Source: an uncultured Oscillospiraceae bacterium (GTDB lineage Bacteria; Bacillota; Clostridia; Oscillospirales; Oscillospiraceae). From it: a DNA stretch of 21,924 nt. Positions 13,417 to 19,676 of the stretch are shown piece by piece. How positions within the stretch are numbered: the first letter of the stretch is position 1; each line of letters starts with the position of its first letter. The notes below the pieces were generated by a model. That model saw nothing but the letters and a program-made list of their open reading frames with translations. It made no database searches and was not told the origin of the DNA. The position numbers were made by a program, and so were the translations under genes. The DNA lies in assembly GCA_910585265.1 (NCBI GenBank), contig CAJUCA010000050.1:1-21924 (forward strand), written 5' to 3'.

Positions 13417-13563
13417 TCAGTCCTCCAGCGTCTTTTGCAGGTTTTCCAGGATCTCCGCCAGCTTGGACGCTTTCTTTTCCGGATCTGTTTCCTCGTCCAT
13501 ATGCCTAAGGGCACTTAACAGGAGGCGCACCCAGCTCTGGAACTGCTTATCGGTCATGCCCAT
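13417..13563 (-). CDS. 48-aa small protein, function unknown
   Basis: The start is ATG 13563 with AGGAGG 7 nt upstream; longer in-frame starts lack a ribosome binding site. The sequence begins MGMTDKQFQSWVRLLLS and continues with a charged helix-forming half (DPEKKASKLAEILENLQKTLED). It is probably an all-helical, soluble, amphipathic protein; no family was recognised. It has its own promoter (13586-13614) placed in the 63-nt gap after the permease gene and a terminator right after the stop, so it is a self-contained transcription unit. This makes a real gene likely despite its size. Confidence 0.7.
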   Translation of the reverse strand: MGMTDKQFQSWVRLLLSALRHMDEETDPEKKASKLAEILENLQKTLED

Positions 13564-13585
13564 GGAAACACCTCCTTCTGTCCCC

Positions 13586-13614
13586 ATTATAGCACAGCCC
13601 TCCGGGAAACGCAA
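13586..13614 (-). promoter_or_regulatory. Promoter of the 48-aa gene
   Basis: On the minus strand TTGCGT (13609-13614) and a perfect TATAAT (13586-13591) are 17 nt apart. The predicted leader is only about 16 nt, just enough for the ribosome binding site. Confidence 0.65.
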
Positions 13615-13626
13615 GGCGGTTTTCAC

Positions 13627-15504
13627 CTACCCCGCCTCTGTCGCCGGGAAGCCGTCCTCCCAGGTCCCCTGGCCGCCCCGCTCGATGCGGTCCTCCAGCT
13701 CCGCCAGGGCGGACAGCGTACTGGACGCCGTATCCTGGAGGGCGATCTGCACGGTGTAATACCCGCCCTCCGGCGCATCGCTGGAATAGAACACCAGCGA
13801 GCTCTCCGCCGGTCCGCCGTGCCAGCGTTCCTCGTCGTCCACCCGGCGCACCCCGATGCGGTTTGCGAAGAAGTCCTCCTTCACCGCCTCCAGCACCGTC
13901 CGGGCGTCCCCGCCGTAGAGGACGCCGCCGTTCTCCTCCCCGGTGGTTTCGTCATAATGGTTCAGCTCCACCCGGTCCAGCCGCAGGCCCCCGGCCAGGA
14001 CCTCCTCCAGCCGGGCGAAGCCGTACACGCCCCAGTACAGCTCCCGGTTGTCATAGAACTGCTGGACGGCCCAGGCCGCGGTGCCCTCCCGGTCCATCTC
14101 GTCCGGGTCGAGCCACAGAGTGTACCGCCGGGACAGCGTACCGCCCCCCTTCAGGCGGTAGTCCAGCCTCAGCTGGGTGCTGACACCCCCCAGCTGGGCC
14201 TGCCGTTCCTCGTCCCGCTGCGCCACCGCCTCCTGGTGGAGGATGTTCACCAGCTGGAGCAGCTCCGGATCGTCCAGCTCCTGCTGGAAGCCGTCCCCGC
14301 TGTCCCCCAGGTGCACCGCGTAGAGGCCGTAAAGCACCACCCTGTCCACCTTGGCCGGGTCGGGTATGCGGGTCTCAAACCCGGTGAGGTCGAAGCCCAC
14401 CACGCAAAACAGGGCCGCAAACACCGCCGCCACCGCCAGCCCGCCCTTCCACCTGCCGAACACCCGGAAGGATTTGTCCAGCAGCATCCGGGCGGCGAAG
14501 TACCCGATCACGCCCCACACCAGAATGGCGGTCATGAGCATGATCTCCCCGCCGCCGGTGAACATGGTGGTGACCATGCCAAAGGCCAGCCCCGCGCAGA
14601 AGGCCACGCCGTACTGGAACACCGGGCGCATGGCCTTGACGGACACCACGTCCCCCGCGCTCTCCAGCCGCCGGGCGCGGTAGAGGAAGAACGCCCCCAC
14701 GGTGAGCAGCAGGGCCGCGATGGCGTATACGCCCACTGTCCCCAGGCCGTGAAGCTCCAGCACCCGCTCGCCGCCGGACACCTGGGCGGCCTCGTCCACC
14801 CAGTGCCAGAGGGCGCGTACCCGCTCCTCCAGCCGCACCACCGGGGTGAACCATTTCACCACCTCATGCACGCCGTCCGCGAAGCCGGAAAAGCCGTGAT
14901 AAAACGCCCGGAACACAACGCTCAGCAGCTCCGTCACGCCGATGACCAGGAAATTGATCACGGCGTAAAAGGCGGGCAGGGCCAAAAGGTGCCCGGTGAA
15001 CATGGCGCAGAACACCGCCAGGGAGTAGAAGAAGAACCCCTCTCCGCACGCCGCCGCCAGCCAGAAGCCCAGCCCCTGCCAGCACACCACGCCCCCCGCC
15101 AGCTCCACCAGCAGGGTGAGCAGGAAAATCACCAGGTTGGGCACAACCAGGAAGGCCAGCCCCGCCAGATAGTGGGTGAGGAACAGCCCCTCCCGCCGGA
15201 CGGGCAGTCCGCCGAAGAAGTTGGCCGAACGGGGATTATACAGGTGGCTGAACACCGCCATGGCCGCCAGCACCCCGAATACAAGGGCCAGCTGGAGGGC
15301 CAGCTCCGGCGCGGCCTCGGGCACCATGTGAAAGGCGAAGTCCTCCATGTAGCCTGTGTTATGCTGGTCCATCTGGAGAAACATCAGCCCGTTCAGGGGC
15401 AGCATCACCAGCCAGACGGCGAAGTACGCCCCCCACAGGGGCCAGAAGCGGCAGACCGTCTTTTTGAAAACCGTCCAATCAAAGAACGATGTCCCGGACC
15501 GCAT
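13627..15504 (-). CDS. ABC transporter permease with large C-terminal extracytoplasmic region
   Basis: This gene encodes 625 aa from ATG 15504, preceded by GGGAGGTGAGG; it overlaps the ATPase gene by 26 nt, and an in-frame ATG at 15525 is less well spaced. About nine membrane segments can be placed near residues 22-44, 68-86, 111-138, 146-170, 174-196, 254-275, 296-313, 320-341 and 354-372. A soluble region of about 250 residues follows (375-625), probably exposed outside or at the membrane face. The layout resembles the YtrC/D-type or ABC-2-like permeases that pair with YtrB-like ATPases. Only one permease gene is present, so it may form a homodimer. The substrate is unknown; relatives respond to wall-active antibiotics. 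Confidence 0.8.
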   Translation of the reverse strand: MRSGTSFFDWTVFKKTVCRFWPLWGAYFAVWLVMLPLNGLMFLQMDQHNTGYMEDFAFHMVPEAAPELALQLALVFGVLAAMAVFSHLYNPRSANFFGGLPVRREGLFLTHYLAGLAFLVVPNLVIFLLTLLVELAGGVVCWQGLGFWLAAACGEGFFFYSLAVFCAMFTGHLLALPAFYAVINFLVIGVTELLSVVFRAFYHGFSGFADGVHEVVKWFTPVVRLEERVRALWHWVDEAAQVSGGERVLELHGLGTVGVYAIAALLLTVGAFFLYRARRLESAGDVVSVKAMRPVFQYGVAFCAGLAFGMVTTMFTGGGEIMLMTAILVWGVIGYFAARMLLDKSFRVFGRWKGGLAVAAVFAALFCVVGFDLTGFETRIPDPAKVDRVVLYGLYAVHLGDSGDGFQQELDDPELLQLVNILHQEAVAQRDEERQAQLGGVSTQLRLDYRLKGGGTLSRRYTLWLDPDEMDREGTAAWAVQQFYDNRELYWGVYGFARLEEVLAGGLRLDRVELNHYDETTGEENGGVLYGGDARTVLEAVKEDFFANRIGVRRVDDEERWHGGPAESSLVFYSSDAPEGGYYTVQIALQDTASSTLSALAELEDRIERGGQGTWEDGFPATEAG

Positions 15505-16381
15505 AGTCCTCACCTCCCATTTCATAGATAAAGATCTCCTCCAGCGTCAGGGGCAGGGCCTCCAGGAACAGCGGGGCCAGGGGCTTGAACCGGGCCTCCA
15601 CGTCCTCCGCGCTCCCCCGGACGATGTAGGTATACACCCGCCCGATGTGGTCGGTGTGGAGCACGTCGATCCCGGCGGGCAGATCCGGCGGTGTCTCGGT
15701 CTGGAAGGCGATCTGGAGCTTGACAATTCCCCCCTGCAATTCGGTGAGGGACCGCTCCAGGGCCACCCTGCCGCGGCTCAGAATGCCCACGTGGTCGCAC
15801 ACGTCCTCCAGCTCCCGCAGGTTGTGGGAGGACACCAGCACCGTGGTGCCCCGCTCCGCCACGTCCCCCATGAGCAGGGACCACACCTGGCGGCGCATCA
15901 CCGGGTCCAGGCCGTCCACCGGCTCGTCCAGCAGCAGGTAGTCCGGCCTGCAGCTCAGGGCCAGCCAGAAGGCGGACTGCTTCTGCATCCCCTTGGACAG
16001 GCGGCGGATGGGACGGCGTTCGTCCACCGCGGGGAAGGCCTCCTTCAGCTTCCCGTACCGCTCCTGGTCGAAGGAGGGATAGATCCCCCGGTAGAACCGC
16101 ATCATGTCCCGGGTGGAGGCGGAGCTGAAATAGTACAGCTCGTCGGGTATGCCCGCCATCCGCCGCTTGGCGGCGGGGTTCTCATAGATGGGCGCGCCCT
16201 CCAGCAGAATCTCCCCGGCGTCCTGGCGGTAGGCCCCGGTGAGGTGCCGCAGGATGGTGGACTTGCCCGCCCCGTTGGGGCCCACCAGCCCGTAAATCGC
16301 GCCCTTGGGCACCGTCATGGTCAGCCCGTCCAGGGCGTGGAAGCCGTCGAAGCTCTTGACCACGTTTTTGACCTCAATCAT
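15479..16381 (-). CDS. ABC transporter ATP-binding protein (YtrB/CcmA-like)
   Basis: This gene encodes 300 aa. Its ATG at 16381 overlaps the regulator stop by 4 nt (ATGA). The nucleotide-binding motifs are intact: Walker A GPNGAGKST (34-42), signature LSKGMQKQ (128-135, with K in place of the common GG), Walker B YLLLDEP (148-154) and the switch His186 in VLVSSHNL. The roughly 85 residues after the core are a C-terminal extension typical of the ABC-2 type ATPases. It energises the permease encoded just downstream. Confidence 0.95.
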   Translation of the reverse strand: MIEVKNVVKSFDGFHALDGLTMTVPKGAIYGLVGPNGAGKSTILRHLTGAYRQDAGEILLEGAPIYENPAAKRRMAGIPDELYYFSSASTRDMMRFYRGIYPSFDQERYGKLKEAFPAVDERRPIRRLSKGMQKQSAFWLALSCRPDYLLLDEPVDGLDPVMRRQVWSLLMGDVAERGTTVLVSSHNLRELEDVCDHVGILSRGRVALERSLTELQGGIVKLQIAFQTETPPDLPAGIDVLHTDHIGRVYTYIVRGSAEDVEARFKPLAPLFLEALPLTLEEIFIYEMGGEDYAVRDIVL

Positions 16382-16749
16382 TCCCTCTCCCCCTTTCCAA
16401 AGTCCGCGCAGCGTCTCCCGATGTCCTCCGGCGTCAGCCCCAGGTACACCAGCTCCTGGACGATGGCGTCCAGCTTCTCCAGCAGCTCCTCCCGACGCTT
16501 GTCCGTCACGTCCTGGGGCAGGGCGGCGAAGCTCCCCTTCCCCGGCACGGAGCAGGCGTAGCCCTCCTGCTCCAGGGCCTCATAGGCCCGCTGGATGGTG
16601 TTGGGGTTGATGGCGAGCTGCCCCGCCATGGCCCGCACCGAGGGCAGGCGGTCCCCCGGCGGGATGGCCCCCGTGATGATCAGGCGGCGCAGGCCGTCCC
16701 GCACCTGCTCGTAGATGGGGCGGCTGTCCCGGTAATTCAGGCTCAACAT
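16378..16749 (-). CDS. GntR-family transcriptional regulator, YtrA subfamily
   Basis: This gene encodes 123 aa from ATG 16749, with AAGGAGG 7 nt upstream; an upstream in-frame start is rejected for lack of one. The GntR winged helix spans about residues 8-75 (PIYEQVRDGLRRLIITGAIPPGD, LPSVRAMAGQLAINPNTIQRAY, GKGSF). A short C-terminal tail follows, the mark of the YtrA group, which lacks a large effector domain. Known role: a repressor of an adjacent ABC transporter operon, released by membrane or wall stress. The gene is first in a three-gene overlapping operon, and the inverted repeat at 16771-16791 covers its own transcription start, so autoregulation is likely. Confidence 0.94.
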   Translation of the reverse strand: MLSLNYRDSRPIYEQVRDGLRRLIITGAIPPGDRLPSVRAMAGQLAINPNTIQRAYEALEQEGYACSVPGKGSFAALPQDVTDKRREELLEKLDAIVQELVYLGLTPEDIGRRCADFGKGERE

Positions 16750-16770
16750 AGCCCCGCCTCCTTTCAAGAA

Positions 16771-16791
16771 TGTATTATGCGTATTAGTACA
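16771..16791 (-). promoter_or_regulatory. Inverted-repeat operator of the GntR/ABC operon
   Basis: On the minus strand the 21-bp site is TGTACTA-N7-TAATACA, symmetrical at six of seven positions per arm. It lies 4 nt after the -10 box and spans the expected transcription start, a repressor position. Confidence 0.65.
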
Positions 16792-16794
16792 GTT

Positions 16795-16823
16795 ATCATA
16801 CCATGGATTCCAGTCCCCGTCAA
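16795..16823 (-). promoter_or_regulatory. Promoter of the GntR/ABC operon
   Basis: On the minus strand TTGACG (16818-16823) and TATGAT (16795-16800) are 17 nt apart. Confidence 0.75.
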
Positions 16824-16871
16824 GGGTTGAAAAATTTTCCAGATTTTCCGTTTAAAACTTGCAAAAGACTG

Positions 16872-16900
16872 CTGACAAACGGGTTTGACCCTGCTATAAT
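16872..16900 (+). promoter_or_regulatory. Promoter for the rightward HD-domain gene
   Basis: CTGACA (16872-16877) and a perfect TATAAT (16895-16900) are 17 nt apart. The transcript would carry a leader of about 230 nt containing the family-B repeat before the ATG at 17141. Confidence 0.7.
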
Positions 16901-16948
16901 GTTGGTGTACGGCCTGACAGACTTGGGCCGTGTGTCAAGAAACTTCAG

Positions 16949-17000
16949 CCTTCCCCCTGCAAGGGGGAAGGTGGCACGGCAAAGCCGTGACGGATGAGGG
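16949..17000. repeat. Family-B palindromic repeat (copy 1)
   Basis: Two hairpins lie in tandem: CCTTCCCCC/GGGGGAAGG (16949-16971) and CACGGC-AAA-GCCGTG (16975-16989), followed by ACGGATGAGGG. The part 16973-17000 recurs at 18997-19024 with only two transitions. Further GC-rich hairpins (for example GCCCCC-TGC-GGGGGC) fill the spacer up to the gene at 17141; no other gene is supported there. Confidence 0.75.
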
Positions 17001-17140
17001 TGCGCAAGGGGATACGCCCCGTGTCCCAAGCCTGGAATACAGGGAGCACCCAACGTCCGCCCCCTCACCCGCCCCCTGCGGGGGCACCCTCCCCCCTATG
17101 GGTGGAGGGCTTTGCGACACCAAAAAAGGAGTCTTTCTTT

Positions 17141-17638
17141 ATGTCCAAGCATGATTTGAATACCGCCGCCTTCCTCCAGTGCGTGGGCCCTCTGCTGGAG
17201 AGCGATGAGGTGTCCTCCATGAAGCAGTGGCAGCGGCACTATTCCACCACCTGCTTCGACCACTGCCTGTTCGTGTCCTACGTGGCCTTCCGGCTGGCCC
17301 GGTACTTCGGCTGGGACTACCGGGCCGCCGCCCGGGCGGGCCTGCTCCACGACCTGTACCTCTATGATCCCGCCGACCGCTCCGCCCATCCCGGCAACCA
17401 GTGCCTGGACCACCCGGAGTTCGCCCTGCGCAACGCCGCCGCCCTGTGCCCCGACCTGTCGGACAAGGAGCGCAACGCCATCGTGTCCCATATGTTCCCC
17501 CTGGCGGTGCACCTGCCCCGGTCCCGGGTGGCGGTGGCGGTGAACCTGGCCGACAAGCTGTGCGCCACCCTGGAGGTGGCCCACCTCCACCGGATGCGCC
17601 GGATTCAGCGGTGGCTCCCCGCCCCCGCCCACAGCTGA
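17141..17638 (+). CDS. Small HD-domain phosphohydrolase
   Basis: This gene encodes 165 aa from ATG 17141, with AAGGAG about 9 nt upstream; upstream in-frame starts lie in the repeat and are rejected. The HD signature is complete: His41 (CFDHCLFVSYVAFRLAR), His70-Asp71 (GLLHDLYLYD), His117 (IVSHMFPL) and Asp138 (NLADKLCA). The protein is compact and consists only of the HD domain, without signal peptide or extra domains. It is not closely similar to the HD protein at 12528-13109. Known chemistry of the fold is metal-dependent phosphate ester hydrolysis, often on nucleotides; the substrate is unknown. No strong terminator follows; only a 5-bp hairpin overlaps the stop. Confidence 0.87.
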   Translation: MSKHDLNTAAFLQCVGPLLESDEVSSMKQWQRHYSTTCFDHCLFVSYVAFRLARYFGWDYRAAARAGLLHDLYLYDPADRSAHPGNQCLDHPEFALRNAAALCPDLSDKERNAIVSHMFPLAVHLPRSRVAVAVNLADKLCATLEVAHLHRMRRIQRWLPAPAHS

Positions 17639-17730
17639 GGCCCCGCCTCTCGCCGTTTTCACCGCTTCTCTCCCTTTTTTCGACGGGATTTTGGTGAAAT
17701 GGGACATTTTAGTGAAAACGTGAAAAAACC

Positions 17731-17759
17731 TTTCAAATTGCCGGCGGATCTGATATAAT
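17731..17759 (+). promoter_or_regulatory. Promoter of prs
   Basis: TTTCAA (17731-17736) and a perfect TATAAT (17754-17759) are 17 nt apart. GTGAAA occurs three times just upstream (17694, 17712, 17720). Confidence 0.7.
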
Positions 17760-17761
17760 GC

Positions 17762-17805
17762 TTTCAGCGGCTTTTTCAGGCCGCCCTTACGCTTTCGCGC
17801 TGAAA
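17762..17805 (+). promoter_or_regulatory. Stem-loop at the start of the prs leader
   Basis: TTTCAGCG (17762-17769) pairs perfectly with CGCTGAAA (17798-17805) and a smaller CGGC/GCCG hairpin can form inside. It would lie at the very 5' end of the prs mRNA; a stabilising or regulatory role is possible but unproven. Confidence 0.4.
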
Positions 17806-17871
17806 TCCGGCTTGGATTTGACAATAGAACCCACTCACCAACCACTGATTTAAGAGAGGAAGTTGCGAAGC

Positions 17872-18837
17872 ATGATCTCACACGGCAAGGATTTGAAAAT
17901 TTTTTCCGGCAGCTCCAACAAGGCCCTGGCCCAGGGCATCTGCAAGGAGCTCAGCATCCCCCTGGGCAATGCCGAGACCGGCTCCTTCTCCGACGGCGAG
18001 AACTTTGTCTCCATCTATGAGACGGTCCGCGGCTCCGACGTGTTCGTGGTGCAGTCCACCAGCTCCCCGGTGAACGACAACCTGATGGAGCTGCTGATCA
18101 TGATCGACGCCCTGAAGCGGGCCAGCGCGGGCCGGATCACCGCCGTGATCCCCTACTTCGGCTACGCCCGGCAGGACCGCAAGACCAAGCCCCGGGATCC
18201 CATCTCCGCCAAGCTGGTGGCCAACCTGATCACCCGGGCGGGGGCGGACCGCGTGCTGACCATGGACCTCCACGCCAACCAGATCCAGGGCTTCTTCGAC
18301 ATCCCGGTGGACAACCTGATGGGCTCCCCCGTATTTGTGGACCACTTCTTCCGCCGCTTCGCCCCGGTACACGACCAGACCATGGTGGTGTCCCCCGACG
18401 TGGGCAGCGTGGCCCGGGCCCGCTCCTTCGCCCAGAAGCTGGATATGCCCATGGCCATCGTGGACAAGCGGCGGCAGAAGGCCAACTCCTCCGAGGTGAT
18501 GAACATCATCGGTGATGTGCGGGGCAAGCGGGTCATCCTCCTGGACGACATGGTGGACACCGGCGGCTCCCTGTGCCACGCGGCCAAGGCCCTGGTGGAG
18601 ATCGGCCAGGCCAAGTCCGTCACCGCCTGCGCCAGCCACGGCGTGCTGTCCGGCCCCGCCATCCAGCGGATCAACGACTCCGTCCTGGACGAGGTGGTAT
18701 TCCTGGACACCATCCAGCCCAAGGAGGACATCGCCGAGAACTGCCCCAAGATCAAGTACCTGTCGGTGGCCCACCTGTTTGCCGAGGCCATCGAGCGGAT
18801 CTACGAGGAGCGGTCCGTGTCCAAGCTGTGGAGCTGA
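17872..18837 (+). CDS. prs: Ribose-phosphate pyrophosphokinase (PRPP synthetase)
   Basis: This gene encodes 321 aa from ATG 17872, with GAGGAAG about 9 nt upstream; a TTG three codons earlier is in frame but less likely. Class I PRPP synthetase motifs are all visible: FSDGE near residue 40, IPYFGYARQDRKTKPRDPIS (catalytic flexible loop region), MDLHANQIQGFF, VVSPDVGS and the PRPP-binding loop VILLDDMVDTGGSL. Known reaction: ATP plus ribose 5-phosphate gives PRPP plus AMP, the entry to purine, pyrimidine, NAD and histidine synthesis in the cytosol. It has its own promoter, and a repeat-filled spacer of 242 nt separates it from pth. Confidence 0.97.
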   Translation: MISHGKDLKIFSGSSNKALAQGICKELSIPLGNAETGSFSDGENFVSIYETVRGSDVFVVQSTSSPVNDNLMELLIMIDALKRASAGRITAVIPYFGYARQDRKTKPRDPISAKLVANLITRAGADRVLTMDLHANQIQGFFDIPVDNLMGSPVFVDHFFRRFAPVHDQTMVVSPDVGSVARARSFAQKLDMPMAIVDKRRQKANSSEVMNIIGDVRGKRVILLDDMVDTGGSLCHAAKALVEIGQAKSVTACASHGVLSGPAIQRINDSVLDEVVFLDTIQPKEDIAENCPKIKYLSVAHLFAEAIERIYEERSVSKLWS

Positions 18838-18878
18838 CGCGCCCCCCGAACCAACCCGATACAGAGAGAAAACCCGCT

Positions 18879-18898
18879 CCGGGGCCAGCGCGCCCCGG
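18879..18898 (+). terminator. GC-rich hairpin after prs, possible weak terminator
   Basis: CCGGGGC (18879-18885) pairs with GCCCCGG (18892-18898). It lies 41 nt after the prs stop. The tail has only a short T-run further on (CCTTTT), so termination is doubtful. Confidence 0.35.
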
Positions 18899-18939
18899 GG
18901 CGGTTGCGGCCTTTTGCCCCTTGCCCTCCACCCCCAGGG

Positions 18940-19024
18940 GGCGATGCTTGCCAGTGGCAAGCGCCCATCGCCGACCGAGCCGAAGGCGAGACGGGCGGCA
19001 CGGCGAAGCCGTGACGGGTGAGGG
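18940..19024. repeat. Family-B palindromic repeat cluster (copy 2)
   Basis: A hairpin built from GGCGATG/CATCGCC (18940-18946 with 18966-18972) and CTTGCC/GGCAAG precedes the segment 18997-19024. That segment contains CACGGC-GAA-GCCGTG and matches 16973-17000 at 26 of 28 positions. It fills most of the prs-pth spacer and is non-coding. Confidence 0.75.
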
Positions 19025-19079
19025 GGCTGACGTCAGCCGCGCCCCCTGTGCGAGGCAGGCTTTTTGCGAGGTGTTTTTT

Positions 19080-19667
19080 ATGCTGTTTTCCAAAAAGCTC
19101 CCTGTGTCCTGGCTCATCGTGGGCCTGGGCAATCCGGGGGACAAGTACGATGGCACCCGCCACAACGCGGGCTTTTGGGCCGTGGACGCCCTGGCGGACC
19201 AGGGGGGCTTTGCCGTCAACCGGGTGAAGTTCAAGGCCCTCACCGCCCAGACGGAGGTGGGGGGCCAGGGCGCGCTGGTGATGAAGCCCGCCACCTACAT
19301 GAACCTGTCCGGCGAGGCGGTGGGGGAGGCGGCCCGGTTTTATAAGCTCCCCCCGGATCACGTGCTGGTGTTCTCCGACGACGTGGACCTGCCCCTGGGC
19401 CGGCTGCGCATCCGGACGGGAGGCTCCGCCGGGGGGCACAACGGGCTGAAAAGCATCATCCAGCACCTGGGCACCGACCAGTTCCCCCGGATCAAACTGG
19501 GGGTGGGGGGCAAGCCCCATCCCGACTACGACATGGCGGACTGGGTGCTGGGCAGGCTCCAGGGGGAGGACCGGAAAATCCTGGACGAAGCGGCCAAGCG
19601 GGCCGCCGACGCCGCGGCCTGTTTCCTGAAGGACGGGCCCCAGAAGGCCATGAACCGCTACAACTGA
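19080..19667 (+). CDS. pth: Peptidyl-tRNA hydrolase
   Basis: This gene encodes 195 aa from ATG 19080, with GAGGTG 6 nt upstream. The family residues are present: GLGNPG with its Asn, TRHNAGF with the catalytic His, MKPATYMNLSG, DDVDLPLG with the Asp that orients the His, and GGSAGGHNGLKSI with its Asn. Known role: releases the peptide from peptidyl-tRNA that has dropped off the ribosome, recycling tRNA. The nearby prs and mfd genes recall the prs-ctc-pth-fin-mfd order of Bacillus, but ctc and fin are missing. mfd starts 9 nt after the stop, so pth and mfd form an operon. Confidence 0.97.
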   Translation: MLFSKKLPVSWLIVGLGNPGDKYDGTRHNAGFWAVDALADQGGFAVNRVKFKALTAQTEVGGQGALVMKPATYMNLSGEAVGEAARFYKLPPDHVLVFSDDVDLPLGRLRIRTGGSAGGHNGLKSIIQHLGTDQFPRIKLGVGGKPHPDYDMADWVLGRLQGEDRKILDEAAKRAADAAACFLKDGPQKAMNRYN

Positions 19668-19676
19668 GGATATCCC

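Noticed and set aside
13110..13514. Long N-terminal extension of the HD hydrolase
   Set aside because: It reads through a terminator, the family-A repeat and the 48-aa gene; ATG 13109 has a strong ribosome binding site.
17878..18960. 360-codon frame opposite prs
   Set aside because: It is antisense to a secure core gene, with no start signals and His/Gly/Val-rich composition.
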